Shown: positions 35,004 to 44,002 of the stretch, one piece after another
Position numbering within the stretch: the stretch's first letter is position 1
Layout of the letters: the number at the start of each line of letters is the position of its first letter
Assembly (NCBI RefSeq): GCF_025548555.1
Contig: NZ_JAJLPA010000003.1
Span: forward strand, 124,001-188,000
From: Sphingomonas sp. A2-49
Lineage (GTDB): Bacteria > Pseudomonadota > Alphaproteobacteria > Sphingomonadales > Sphingomonadaceae
Direction: 5' to 3'
Length of the DNA: 64,000 nucleotides
The notes under the pieces: model-generated
Databases searched by the model: none
Seen by the model: only the letters and a program-made list of their open reading frames with translations
What the model was told of the DNA's origin: nothing
Program-made: the position numbers and the translations under genes

Positions 35004-37394
35004 ATGTTCAATGCCAAGAAGGTATCGATCGAGTGGGGCGGCCAGACGCTGACCCTCGAAACGGGCAAGGTCGCCCGCCAGGCCGACGGCGCGGTGATCG
35101 CGACGCTCGGCGAGACGGTCGTGCTCTGCGCCGTCACCGCCGCCAAGTCGGTGAAGGAAGGCCAGGATTTCTTCCCGCTGACCGTCCACTACCAGGAGAA
35201 GTTCTCCGCCAGCGGCCGCATCCCCGGCGGCTTCTTCAAGCGCGAACGCGGCGCGACCGAGCGTGAGACGCTGGTCAGCCGCCTGATCGATCGTCCGATC
35301 CGCCCGCTGTTCCCGGAAGGCTTCTACAACGAGATCAACTGCATCGCGCAGGTGATGAGCTATGACGGCGAGAACGAGCCCGACCTGCTGGCGATGATCG
35401 CCGCATCGGCCGCGATGACGCTGTCGGGCGTGCCCTTCATGGGCCCGATCGGCGCCGCGCGCGTCGGTTACCAGAACGGCGAATATGTCCTCAACCCGTC
35501 GGACACGCAGGTCGCCGAGGGCGAGCTGGACCTGATGGTCGCCGCGACGCACGACGCCGTGATGATGGTCGAATCGGAAGCCAAGGAGCTGTCCGAGGAC
35601 GTCATGCTCGGCGCGGTCATGTTCGCGCACAAGGCGTCGCAGCAGGTGATCGACGCGATCATCAAGCTCGCCGAACAGGCCGCCAAGGAGCCCTGGGAAC
35701 TGAAGGTCCAGGACGACAAGGCCGAAGTGAAGGCCAAGCTCAAGAAGCTGATCGGCAAGGATCTGGAGGCGGCATACAAGCTGACCGACAAGCAGCAGCG
35801 CCAGACCGCGATCAACGAGGCGCGCGCCAAGGCCCGCGACGGCATGGCCGACCTGAAGGACAGCGACCCGCAGGCGTATCTCGCCAGCCTGAAGCTGGTG
35901 AAGAAGCTGGAGGCGGACATCGTCCGCACCGCGATCCTGAAGACCGGCCGCCGCATCGACGGTCGCGACACCACCACCGTCCGTCCGATCGAATCGGAAG
36001 TCCACTTCCTGCCGCGCGCACATGGCTCCGCCCTGTTCACCCGCGGCGAGACGCAGACGATCGCCACCACCACGCTCGGCACCCGCGACGCGGAGCAGAT
36101 GATCGACGGCCTCAACGGCCTGTCGTACCAGAACTTCATGCTCCACTATAACTTCCCGCCCTATTCGGTCGGCGAAGTCGGCCGCTTCGGGGCGCCGGGG
36201 CGTCGCGAGGTCGGTCACGGCAAGCTCGCGTGGCGCGCGCTGCACCCGGTGCTGCCGACCAAGGAGGAATTCCCCTACACGATCCGCGTCACCAGCGACA
36301 TCACCGAGAGCAACGGCTCGTCGTCGATGGCGACGGTGTGCGGCGGTTCGCTGTCGATGATGGACGCCGGCGTGCCGCTGAAGCGCCCCGTCTCGGGCAT
36401 CGCGATGGGCCTGATCCTGGAGGGCAAGGACTTCGCCGTCCTGTCGGACATCCTGGGCGACGAGGATCACCTCGGCGACATGGACTTCAAGGTCGCCGGC
36501 ACCAGCGAGGGCATCACCGCGCTGCAGATGGACATCAAGATCTCCGGCATCACCGAAGAGATCATGAAGGTCGCGCTGAAGCAGGCCCATGCCGGCCGCG
36601 CGCACATCCTGGGCGAGATGGCCAAGGCACTGGGCGAGACGCGTTCGGAACTGTCGGCGCACGCGCCGCGCATCGAAACCTTCTCGATCGACAAGTCGAA
36701 GATCCGCGAAGTCATCGGCACCGGCGGCAAGGTGATCCGCGAGATCGTCGCCACCACCGGCGCCAAGGTCGACATCGACGACGAGGGCGTCATCAAGGTG
36801 TCGTCGTCCGATCCGTCGCAGATCGAGGCCGCGATCAAGTGGATCAAGGGCCTCGTCGAGGAAGCCGAAGTCGGCAAGGTCTATGACGGCAAGGTCGTCA
36901 ACCTTGTGGACTTCGGTGCGTTCGTGAACTTCATGGGTGGCAAGGACGGCCTCGTCCACGTCTCCGAGATCAAGAACGAGCGCGTCGAAAAGGTGTCGGA
37001 CGTCCTGTCCGAAGGCCAGGCCGTGAAGGTCAAGGTCCTCGAGATCGATCCGCGCGGCAAGGTGCGCCTGTCGATGCGCGTCGTCGATCAGGACACCGGC
37101 GCCGAGCTGGAGGACACCCGTCCGGCGCGCGAACCGCGCGAAGGCGGCGACCGTGGTCCGCGCGGGCCCCGCAGCGGCGGCGGCGACCGTGACGGCGGCG
37201 GTCGTGGCGACCGGGGTCCGCGTCGCGACGGTTCGGGCCGTGACGGCGGTGGCCGCGGCCCGCGTCGCGACGGCGGCGACCGTGGTCCCCGTGGCGAGGG
37301 CGGTGGCGATCGCGGTCCCCGCAACGGCGGCGGCAACGACGACGGCCCCGCGCCCGAGTTCGCGCCCGCGTTCCTGACCGAGACGCGCGACTGA
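35004..37394 (+). CDS. pnp: Polynucleotide phosphorylase with RG-rich C-terminal tail
   Basis: A 796-residue PNPase that degrades RNA 3'-5' with phosphate. It has two RNase PH domains (about 1-215 and 310-540), an all-helical linker domain (about 240-310), a KH domain (about 555-615, [17 protein letters not shown]) and an S1 domain (about 622-690, [20 protein letters not shown]). Beyond S1 is an unusual tail of about 90 residues made of RGPR, GDRDGGG and similar repeats, ending [10 protein letters not shown]. Such RG tails bind RNA and are known in some alphaproteobacterial RNA-decay proteins. AAGGAAAA precedes the ATG. A perfect terminator follows. Confidence 0.97.
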   Translation: MFNAKKVSIEWGGQTLTLETGKVARQADGAVIATLGETVVLCAVTAAKSVKEGQDFFPLTVHYQEKFSASGRIPGGFFKRERGATERETLVSRLIDRPIRPLFPEGFYNEINCIAQVMSYDGENEPDLLAMIAASAAMTLSGVPFMGPIGAARVGYQNGEYVLNPSDTQVAEGELDLMVAATHDAVMMVESEAKELSEDVMLGAVMFAHKASQQVIDAIIKLAEQAAKEPWELKVQDDKAEVKAKLKKLIGKDLEAAYKLTDKQQRQTAINEARAKARDGMADLKDSDPQAYLASLKLVKKLEADIVRTAILKTGRRIDGRDTTTVRPIESEVHFLPRAHGSALFTRGETQTIATTTLGTRDAEQMIDGLNGLSYQNFMLHYNFPPYSVGEVGRFGAPGRREVGHGKLAWRALHPVLPTKEEFPYTIRVTSDITESNGSSSMATVCGGSLSMMDAGVPLKRPVSGIAMGLILEGKDFAVLSDILGDEDHLGDMDFKVAGTSEGITALQMDIKISGITEEIMKVALKQAHAGRAHILGEMAKALGETRSELSAHAPRIETFSIDKSKIREVIGTGGKVIREIVATTGAKVDIDDEGVIKVSSSDPSQIEAAIKWIKGLVEEAEVGKVYDGKVVNLVDFGAFVNFMGGKDGLVHVSEIKNERVEKVSDVLSEGQAVKVKVLEIDPRGKVRLSMRVVDQDTGAELEDTRPAREPREGGDRGPRGPRSGGGDRDGGGRGDRGPRRDGSGRDGGGRGPRRDGGDRGPRGEGGGDRGPRNGGGNDDGPAPEFAPAFLTETRD

Positions 37395-37421
37395 TCCTCG
37401 GCTCCGGCCGCAGGCAAGAAT

Positions 37422-37450
37422 GGGGCCCGGCAGCGATGCCGGGCCCCTTT
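37422..37450 (+). terminator. Intrinsic terminator after pnp
   Basis: GGGGCCCGGC and GCCGGGCCCC form a perfect 10-bp stem with loop AGCGAT, followed by TTT, 27 bases past the pnp stop. Confidence 0.85.
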
Positions 37451-37621
37451 CGCATTGGAGCGCGGAGCATTGCGACGCTCGCCGGTCCCATGCACGACAC
37501 GACGAGGACGATCCGCGCGATTGATCCAGATAAATGGCGCCGATGCCGGAATCCCATTATAGGACAGGTGCTTGCGGCGCGTGGCGTACAGGCGGCAAGC
37601 TGGTCGACTCGGGATGCCGCC

Positions 37622-37798
37622 ATGCCCATGCCTGCTGATATGGAATATTATGCCCGCCGCGAACGCCAGGAGATGGCGCTCGCCGACCGTGCCGGCAATG
37701 CCGAGGGGCGCCGCGTCCACCTCGAGATGGCGCGCCGCTATGCCAGCCTGATCGCCGAACATCCGGCCCCGGATGATGGCGGCCTGCGCCTCGCCTGA
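37622..37798 (+). CDS. Small hypothetical protein
   Basis: A 58-residue helical protein reading MPMPADMEYYARRERQEMALA, then a segment with HLEMARRYASLIAEHP. It has no signal or membrane segment. Similar short YYxRRxxQE...HxxxAxRYA proteins are frequent in sphingomonads, usually of unknown function, so I take it as real despite its size. The start could also be an upstream ATG at 37490. It converges on the esterase gene with three bases between the stops. Confidence 0.55.
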   Translation: MPMPADMEYYARRERQEMALADRAGNAEGRRVHLEMARRYASLIAEHPAPDDGGLRLA

Positions 37799-37801
37799 CC
37801 C

Positions 37802-38659
37802 CTACAGGAAGCCCACCTGACGCAGCCATGCCGCGCAGAGGGTGGGCCACGCCGCCACCGGCAGCCCCGCCGTGTCCAGCGCGAAGCCGTGCGGCGCATC
37901 GCCGAAGACGTGCAGCTCCGCCGTGCCTCCCGCCGCCAGCCATGCCGCGTGCAGTCGCCACGCATTGTCGACCGGCACCACCGGATCGTTTGCCGCATAG
38001 ACGATGAACGCCGGCGGCGGCCCGGGCATCACCTGCGCGTCGGGTTGCAGCGCGTCGTAGAGCGCCTGCTTCTCGACCGGCGGCAGCGGCGGCTTGTTCG
38101 CGACGATCGTCCGGCCGGCGGCATTGGTCGAGATGGGGGCGTAGCCGATCACCATCACGTCGGGCCGCGCCACCGCCGTGCCGGGCCAGTCGGCCGGCCG
38201 CGCGGCGGCGAGGCTCGCGGCGAGATGCCCGCCCGACGAGAGGCCGACGACGCCGACCCGGTCGAACCCCGCGCCCCGGATCGCCTGCAAGGCCGCACCG
38301 GCATCGTCGAGCGGCGCCGACGGTCCATGCCGCGCATCGGGAAACCGGTGGAGCAGGACGAAGGCGCTATAGCCCAGCGCGTTCAGCCAGCGCGCGACCT
38401 GCACGCCTTCGCGTCCCGCCATCAGCGCGACATAACCGCCCCCGCCGAGCACCAGCATCGCCCGCCCGTTCGGCACCACCGGCCGGAATTCGAGCAGGAC
38501 CGGCGCCGCGACCGCAGTCACCACCGCCTCGTCGGCGGCGCGCCCGGGCTCGAACGTCACCTCGCCCGCGCCGCCCGGCAGGGGCAGCAGCGCATCCGCG
38601 CCGAGCATCGCGCCCGGTCCCTCTGCCGCGGGTCGCCCCGGATCGCCGCCGCCGCTCAT
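37802..38659 (-). CDS. Alpha/beta hydrolase (esterase/lipase, BD-FAE-like)
   Basis: A 285-residue alpha/beta hydrolase without signal peptide. The oxyanion segment is LVLGGGGYVALMAGREG, the nucleophile elbow is GLSSGGHLAAS, the acid lies in YAANDPVVPVDNA, and the histidine is in FGDAPHGFAL. The pattern resembles carbohydrate esterases of the acetyl-xylan/feruloyl group. Its start overlaps the rhaT stop (ATGA), so it is co-translated with the rhamnose permease and may remove acyl groups from imported rhamnose derivatives; that role is inference. Confidence 0.82.
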   Translation of the reverse strand: MSGGGDPGRPAAEGPGAMLGADALLPLPGGAGEVTFEPGRAADEAVVTAVAAPVLLEFRPVVPNGRAMLVLGGGGYVALMAGREGVQVARWLNALGYSAFVLLHRFPDARHGPSAPLDDAGAALQAIRGAGFDRVGVVGLSSGGHLAASLAAARPADWPGTAVARPDVMVIGYAPISTNAAGRTIVANKPPLPPVEKQALYDALQPDAQVMPGPPPAFIVYAANDPVVPVDNAWRLHAAWLAAGGTAELHVFGDAPHGFALDTAGLPVAAWPTLCAAWLRQVGFL

Positions 38660-39720
38660 GCTGCGATACTGTTGCCATAGCCGATCACGACCGTCGCGAT
38701 CAGCAGCAGCGCGACGCCGCCCCACACCACGGCCTTGATCCGCGCACCGACGTCCTTCCACTCGCGAAAGGCAAAGCCCCACAGCGTGCCGAAGATGATG
38801 ATCGACGCCATGTGCAGCGTCCAGCTGGAAAACCCGAGCCGCCCCATCTGGCTTTCGCCCATCGTGTAGAAGAAGAACTGGAAATACCAGGTGACGCCGG
38901 CCAGCGCGCTCAGCACGTAGTTGCGCAGCAGCGGCGGACGCTCGACCGAGGGGGCGACGCGTCCTGCCCATTCGCCGCCGCTGCGGTTGCGCGCGACGAG
39001 AACGGCGCACCACACGCCGTTGGTGATGAGGCCGCCGAACATGACGAGGCACAGCACCGGCAGCCCGGTCCACAGCGGCCCCGTCCCCGCCGCCGCGGAC
39101 AGGCCCTTGATCGGCTCGCCCGCGGCGAGGCCGAAGGCGAAGCAGGGGGACATGATGCCGGCGAAGATCGCGACCGCGATCCCCTTTCTGAAATCGAATT
39201 CGGCGACGACGGCGGCCTTCTGTTCGGGGGTCAGCAGCGCGTCCTTGCGCGCGCCCGCGATCGCGACGACGACGATCCCGAGCACGGTCAGGCCGATCCC
39301 CGCGAGGACGATGTTGCCCGATGTCGTCGCCAGCAGCTTTTCGTGGAATTCGCCGGTGAACAGCGGCGGGATCAGCGTGCCGAACACGGTGCACAGCCCC
39401 AGCACCACCGCCATGCCGAGGCTGAGCCCCAGATAGCGCATCACCAGCCCGTAGCCGAGGCCGCCGAAGCCCCACAGCAGCCCGAAGACGATCGGCCACC
39501 AGAACGCCGGCGAAGGCGCGCTGGTCAACACGCCGATGAGGTCGCGGGTCTGCAACGACGCGAAGAACCACGGCGCGAACACCCAGGAGAATATGCCCCC
39601 GGTCAGCCAGTAGATCTCCCACGACCACCGCTTCACGCCGCGATAGGGGACGTAGAAGCTCGCCGACGCCAGCCCGCCCAGCCAGTGGTAGAAGACGCCG
39701 AGCAGCGGATTGGGGGTCAT
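38656..39720 (-). CDS. rhaT: L-rhamnose/proton symporter
   Basis: A 354-residue inner-membrane permease with about ten hydrophobic segments. RhaT-specific stretches are GVFYHWLGGLASASFYVPYRGVKRWSWE-type N-terminus, VFGLLWGFGGLGYGLVMRYLG, the FRKGIAVAIFAGIMSPCFAFGL helix and GVTWYFQFFFYTMGESQMG. It imports L-rhamnose across the inner membrane. It lies 166 bases downstream of the lactonase gene and overlaps the esterase gene. The gap contains a hairpin that may partly separate its expression from the enzymes upstream. Confidence 0.92.
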   Translation of the reverse strand: MTPNPLLGVFYHWLGGLASASFYVPYRGVKRWSWEIYWLTGGIFSWVFAPWFFASLQTRDLIGVLTSAPSPAFWWPIVFGLLWGFGGLGYGLVMRYLGLSLGMAVVLGLCTVFGTLIPPLFTGEFHEKLLATTSGNIVLAGIGLTVLGIVVVAIAGARKDALLTPEQKAAVVAEFDFRKGIAVAIFAGIMSPCFAFGLAAGEPIKGLSAAAGTGPLWTGLPVLCLVMFGGLITNGVWCAVLVARNRSGGEWAGRVAPSVERPPLLRNYVLSALAGVTWYFQFFFYTMGESQMGRLGFSSWTLHMASIIIFGTLWGFAFREWKDVGARIKAVVWGGVALLLIATVVIGYGNSIAA

Positions 39721-39821
39721 GCGGTCGATCCTGTGGTGATAACGGGAAGAACGGTTGCCGTGTCGGGGGCCGGCGTCAGCCGCCTTGGTTGCGGACGGAC
39801 GCGGCAGTCCTGCCGGCCGGT

Positions 39822-39852
39822 CGGTCCCCGCCCCGACCTGCGCCGGGGACCG
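39822..39852 (-). terminator. Hairpin between the lactonase gene and rhaT
   Basis: CGGTCCCCG and CGGGGACCG form a perfect 9-bp stem with a 13-base loop, about 35 bases past the lactonase stop. It lacks a U tract and may attenuate rather than end transcription. Confidence 0.4.
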
Positions 39853-39886
39853 CGCGCGCGACGGTCATGGACGGACCGTGACAATT

Positions 39887-40795
39887 TCACACGCCCAGCC
39901 CGAGCCGGTACACGCGGTCGGCGTTGCGCCCGAACATCGCCCGCCGATCGTCTTCGCCAAAGCCGTCCGCCACGGCGTGATACGCCTCCATGTAACGGTC
40001 GATCGGCGCGAACAGCGTGTCGGTGGGCATGTCGCTGGCGAACAGGCAGCGATCGGTGCCGAACCGGTCGATCGTCTCCAGCAGCAACGGACGCACCCGC
40101 TCCGCCGTCCAGTCGCGCCATATGAAGCCCAGCCCCGACAGCTTGACCGCGACGTGCGGCAGCGCCGAGAGCGCCGCCATCCCTGCCCGCCATTCCGACA
40201 GGCCGTCGGGATCGCTCATCACCGGCATGCCGAGGTGGTTGACGACGACCGGCACGTCGGGATGCCGTGCGAACAGCCGCGCGAGGGCGGGCATCTGGCC
40301 CGGATAGCATTGCAGGTCGAACGACAGGCGGTGATGCGCAAGCCGCGCGAAGCCCGCGTGCCACGCCGCGTCCTGCGTCACGTCGCGCGGACTGTAGGTG
40401 CGCCGGGCGTCGGGGTGCCAGTTGACGATCTGGCGGATGCCGCGCACCCGCGGATGCGCCGCCTGTCGCGCGAGCAGCGCGTCGGCCGCCGGGTCGGACA
40501 GATCGGCATAGGCGACGATCCCGGTCGGCAGGCCGGTCTCGTGCCCCTGCCGTTCGAGCCATTCGGTCTCGCGCAGCGCGTCCGCCGCCTCCGCCCCGGC
40601 GTCGATATGGACCGCGCCGACGACGTTCCAGCGGGACAGGTCGTCGCGATATTGCGCCACGCCGTAATCCCGTGCGATCGCCGCGGCGCTGCCGTTGGGG
40701 CCGTCGCCGTCGAACGGCGGGGTCAGCCACGGATAGCGGATATGGGCGAGGTCCCACAGATGGATGTGGGCATCGACGAACGGGATCGCGGTCAT
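39887..40795 (-). CDS. Amidohydrolase, probable L-rhamnono-lactonase (LRA2-type)
   Basis: A 302-residue metal-dependent hydrolase of the amidohydrolase-2 group. VDAHIHLWD near the N-terminus supplies the metal histidines (H10, H12), HHRLSFDLQC and VVVNHLGMPV the mid-barrel ligands, and FASDMPTD the late Asp. This group includes sugar lactonases of non-phosphorylative rhamnose and fucose pathways. In this cluster it would open L-rhamnono-gamma-lactone to L-rhamnonate, feeding the dehydratase encoded upstream. Assignment to the lactonase step rests on both family and neighbours. Confidence 0.82.
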   Translation of the reverse strand: MTAIPFVDAHIHLWDLAHIRYPWLTPPFDGDGPNGSAAAIARDYGVAQYRDDLSRWNVVGAVHIDAGAEAADALRETEWLERQGHETGLPTGIVAYADLSDPAADALLARQAAHPRVRGIRQIVNWHPDARRTYSPRDVTQDAAWHAGFARLAHHRLSFDLQCYPGQMPALARLFARHPDVPVVVNHLGMPVMSDPDGLSEWRAGMAALSALPHVAVKLSGLGFIWRDWTAERVRPLLLETIDRFGTDRCLFASDMPTDTLFAPIDRYMEAYHAVADGFGEDDRRAMFGRNADRVYRLGLGV

Positions 40796-40948
40796 CCGTC
40801 TCTCCGGCTGGCCGTGCCGTCTCGCATACGGACGGCTGCGGCGTGGTTCAAAGCCTGATCCGTCATCGCGGGCGGCGCGGCGCGACCGGCGGCGTACCGG
40901 TCCGGCTCACGCATGCCGCGCCACGATCGCGATGACGGGATCGGCGGG

Positions 40949-41695
40949 TCAGTAGGTCGTCCGGCCGCCGGACGTGTCGAACACCGACGCGGTGGTGAAG
41001 CTGCATTCCTCGGACGCCATGAAGCACACCATCGCGGTGGATTCGTGTACCTCGCCGAGCCGCCCCATCGGAATCTTCGATCGCATATAGTCGACCTGGC
41101 TCTGCGGCAGCTGGTCGAGGATCGGGCTTTCGAACGTCGCCGGGGTCAGCGCGTTGGCGATCACGCCCTTCCCCGCCAGTTCCTTGCCCAGGCTCTTGGT
41201 GAAGCCGATCACCCCCGCCTTGGTCGCCGAATAGGCGGAGGCGTTGGGATTGCCCTCCTTGCCCGCGACCGAGGCGACGTTGACGATCCGGCCATAGCCG
41301 TTGGCGAGCAGCGCGGGCACGATCGCCCGGTTGCAATAGAACAGGCCGTTGAGGTTGACGCCGACCACCTGCAACCAACTGTCGATCGGGAATTCGTGCA
41401 CCGGCACCGTGGCGCCGGTGATCCCCGCCGAACAGACCAGCACGTCGATCTTGCCGAGCGCCGCCAGCGTCGTCTCGGCCGCGCGGGCGACCGCATCCGC
41501 ATCGGACACGTCGAGCGCGACGACGTGCGCCGCGCCGATCTCGTCCTTCGCCGCCGCCAGCGCATCGGCGTTGAGGTCCCACAACGCGACCGTGCCGCCC
41601 TCGGCGACGATGCGCCGCGCGACGTCGCGGCCCAGCCCCGACGCGCCGCCCGTAATGACCGCATGGCGACCCGCGAACCGTCCCGCATAGGTCAT
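40949..41695 (-). CDS. SDR dehydrogenase, probable 2-keto-3-deoxy-L-rhamnonate 4-dehydrogenase (LRA5-type)
   Basis: A 248-residue short-chain dehydrogenase. TGGASGLG is at residues 15-22, with acidic D40 for NAD. Catalytic S142, Y155 and K159 are in ASVAGKEGNPNASAYSATK. The C-terminus FTTASVFDTSGGRTTY is the pattern seen in keto-deoxy-sugar-acid dehydrogenases. It overlaps the diketo-acid hydrolase stop (ATGA), and those two steps are consecutive in the Sphingomonas rhamnose route, which favours this role. L-rhamnose 1-dehydrogenase (LRA1) is the alternative, and no second SDR is present in the cluster. Confidence 0.8.
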   Translation of the reverse strand: MTYAGRFAGRHAVITGGASGLGRDVARRIVAEGGTVALWDLNADALAAAKDEIGAAHVVALDVSDADAVARAAETTLAALGKIDVLVCSAGITGATVPVHEFPIDSWLQVVGVNLNGLFYCNRAIVPALLANGYGRIVNVASVAGKEGNPNASAYSATKAGVIGFTKSLGKELAGKGVIANALTPATFESPILDQLPQSQVDYMRSKIPMGRLGEVHESTAMVCFMASEECSFTTASVFDTSGGRTTY

Positions 41696-42549
41696 GCGAG
41701 CACGCCTTCGCCCAGGTGCCGCCACGCGACGACCTGCTGCCGCTGCGTACCGAGCTTCGCGATCGAAAGCTCCATCACGTCGCCTTCCTTGAGATAGATC
41801 GCCTCGGGCTTCTTGCCCTCGCCGACGCCCGGCGGGGTGCCGGTAATGAGCAGGTCGCCGGGCTGCAGCGTGATATATTCGCTGACGTAGCTGATGAGCT
41901 GCTTCAGGTCGAAGATCATCGTCTTCGTATTGCCGGTCTGCATCCGCGTGCCGTTGACGTCGAGCTGCATGGCGAGGTCCTGCGGATCGCCGACCTCGTC
42001 CGGGGTCACCAGCCACGGCCCGACCGGGCAGAAGGTGTCGTGCCCCTTGCCCTTCGACCATTGCGACCCGCGCTGCTTCTGGTTGAAGCGTTCCGACACG
42101 TCGTTCGCCAGCACATAGCCCGCGACGTGGTCCAGCGCCGCATCCTCGGACACGTAGCGGCAGGTCCTGCCGATGACGACGCCCAGCTCGACCTCCCAGT
42201 CGCCATGCGTCGCGCCCCTGGGCAGCACCACGTCGTCGTTGGGACCGGACAGGCTGGACAGTGACTTCATGAACATCATCGGTTCGGTCGGGATCGGCAG
42301 GTTCGATTCGATCGCATGGTCGCGATAGTTGAGGCCGATCGCGACGATCTTGCCGATGCCCTTCACCGGCACGCCGTAGCGCGGGCTGCCCTCGACGACG
42401 GGCAGCGACGCGACGTCGACGTCCTTCAGGGTGGCGAGCGCGTCGACGGTGATGTCGGCGACCACGCCCGATGCATCGCGGATCGTGCCGGCATCGTCGA
42501 CGACGCCGGGTTTTTCCTGGCCGGGCTGGCCGAAACGGCAAAGCTTCAT
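41692..42549 (-). CDS. FAH-family hydrolase, probable 2,4-diketo-3-deoxy-L-rhamnonate hydrolase (LRA6-type)
   Basis: A 285-residue FAH-superfamily enzyme. The core shows IGLNYRDHAIESN, PMMFMKSLSSLSGPNDDVVLP, the metal-ligand GDWEVELGVVIG, NDVSERFNQ and ITGTPPGVGEGKKPE. In the characterised Sphingomonas pathway the LRA6 enzyme splits the diketo acid into pyruvate and L-lactate. The gene is 22 bases behind the rhamnonate dehydratase and overlaps the dehydrogenase, so three consecutive steps are tightly linked. It differs clearly from the longer FAH protein at 13139. Confidence 0.87.
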   Translation of the reverse strand: MKLCRFGQPGQEKPGVVDDAGTIRDASGVVADITVDALATLKDVDVASLPVVEGSPRYGVPVKGIGKIVAIGLNYRDHAIESNLPIPTEPMMFMKSLSSLSGPNDDVVLPRGATHGDWEVELGVVIGRTCRYVSEDAALDHVAGYVLANDVSERFNQKQRGSQWSKGKGHDTFCPVGPWLVTPDEVGDPQDLAMQLDVNGTRMQTGNTKTMIFDLKQLISYVSEYITLQPGDLLITGTPPGVGEGKKPEAIYLKEGDVMELSIAKLGTQRQQVVAWRHLGEGVLA

Positions 42550-42571
42550 GGGGAGGATCTTTCTGCGGGTA

Positions 42572-43765
42572 TCAATGGGTGTAGGGACGGTGCATCGCGA
42601 TCTCGCGATTGAGCTCGACGCCGAAGCCGGGCGCGTCGAGCGCGCTCGCCTTCAGCCGCCCGTTCTGCGGCACCGGCTCGCCGATCAGCTGCGGGTGGAA
42701 CATCGGCACCACCTCGGTCGGGCCGGGGTGCATCATCAGATATTCCGCGAACGGCGAATTGTGGCGCGTGATGACGAAATGATAGCTGTAGACCGACGAT
42801 CCGTGCGGCACGACCATCTTGCCATGCGCATCGGCGAGCGCGCTGATCTTGAGCAATTCGGTGACGCCGCCGCACCAGCCGACGTCGGGCTGGATGATGT
42901 CGCAGCAGTCCATCTCCATCAGCATACGGAAGCCCCAGCGCGTCGCCTCATGCTCGCCGGTGGTGACCAGCATGCCCTTGGGCACGTTCTTCTTGAGCTG
43001 CGCATAGCCCCAGTAATCGTCGGGGCTGATCGCCTCCTCGATCCATTTCAGGTCGTAATCGTGCGCGGCGATCGCGAGGCGGGTGGCATAGTCGACGTCG
43101 AGCGCCATCCAGCAATCCCACATCAGCCAGAAATCCGGCCCGCACTTCGCGCGCATGTCGGCCAGCTCGGCGATGTTCTTCCTGAGGCCCTCGATCCCCT
43201 CGGCGGGGCCGTGGTGCAGCGGCATCTTGCCACCGATGAAGCCGAATTCCTTCGCCTTGTCGGGCCGCGCACCGGTCGCGTAGAATTGCAGTTCGTCGCG
43301 CACCGCCCCGCCGAGCAGGTGATAGACCGGCTCCTGCCGCAGCTTGCCGATGAGGTCCCACAGCGCCAGGTCGACGCCGGAGATCGCGTTGATGACCAGC
43401 CCCTTGCGCCCGTAATATTGGGTCGAGAAGTACATCTGGTCCCAGATCTTCTCATAATCCGTCGGGCTGCGCCCTTCGAGGAATCGCGCGAGGTGCTTTT
43501 CGACGATGAAGCACGCCGGCTCGCCGCCCGTGGTCACCGCGAAGCCGATCGTGCCGTCCTCCGCCTCGATCTCCACCACCAACGTGCCGAGCACGTTGAT
43601 GCCGAAGCTCTGCCGCGACTGGCGGTATTCGGGATAGCGGCTCATCGGCGTGGCGATATGGTCGTCGATCCAATGCCCTTCGCCCTGGTCGTGGTAATCG
43701 GCACCGCCGCCGCGCACCGTAAAGGCCCGGACATGCTTGATCTTGGGCAAGGACACGATTCCCAC
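42572..43765 (-). CDS. L-rhamnonate dehydratase (LRA3-type)
   Basis: A 397-residue enolase-superfamily dehydratase (mandelate racemase subgroup). Catalytic segments are MWDCWMALD (metal ligand), [38 protein letters not shown] and the family-defining [13 protein letters not shown]. It converts L-rhamnonate to 2-keto-3-deoxy-L-rhamnonate. There is no suitable ATG near [11 protein letters not shown]; a GTG preceded by GGGAG fits, giving VGIVSLPK. It is first in the leftward rhamnose operon and diverges from lutA across a 237-base regulatory region. Confidence 0.92.
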   Translation of the reverse strand: MGIVSLPKIKHVRAFTVRGGGADYHDQGEGHWIDDHIATPMSRYPEYRQSRQSFGINVLGTLVVEIEAEDGTIGFAVTTGGEPACFIVEKHLARFLEGRSPTDYEKIWDQMYFSTQYYGRKGLVINAISGVDLALWDLIGKLRQEPVYHLLGGAVRDELQFYATGARPDKAKEFGFIGGKMPLHHGPAEGIEGLRKNIAELADMRAKCGPDFWLMWDCWMALDVDYATRLAIAAHDYDLKWIEEAISPDDYWGYAQLKKNVPKGMLVTTGEHEATRWGFRMLMEMDCCDIIQPDVGWCGGVTELLKISALADAHGKMVVPHGSSVYSYHFVITRHNSPFAEYLMMHPGPTEVVPMFHPQLIGEPVPQNGRLKASALDAPGFGVELNREIAMHRPYTH

Positions 43766-43841
43766 GCGAGACTCCCGTTTTGTCGCCAGCAACCGTCTCG
43801 ACAGGGGTACCGCCGATGGCGGCAAGAGCATCCTCCCGAGC

Positions 43842-43870
43842 TTGTCACTTTTTTCACTTTATGGGATAGC
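43842..43870 (+). promoter_or_regulatory. Candidate promoter for lutABC in the divergent rhamnose/lut region
   Basis: TTGTCA is followed after 17-18 bases by GATAGC, a passable sigma-70-type pair pointing to lutA. Within it, TCACTTT occurs twice in direct repeat nine bases apart, a possible activator or IclR-family site. On the other strand CATAAAG could be part of the dehydratase promoter. The 237-base region otherwise has no gene; GGGGCC and GGCCCC flank an A/T run near 43910-43945. Confidence 0.4.
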
Positions 43871-44002
43871 TCGTTACGTGATGAGAAAAGCCGCGTCAAA
43901 CGGAGACTCGGGGCCGATGAGGAAAAGCGTTTTGGCCCCCTGTTGCGCCCCGTCCGGGATTGCCGCCTTCGCAGGGCGGCGCGGATGCACCATGGTGTCC
44001 GG

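Noticed and set aside
38656..39628. Esterase fused to a long upstream domain
   Set aside because: The upstream frame is a shifted reading of rhaT; the esterase start overlaps the rhaT stop as ATGA.
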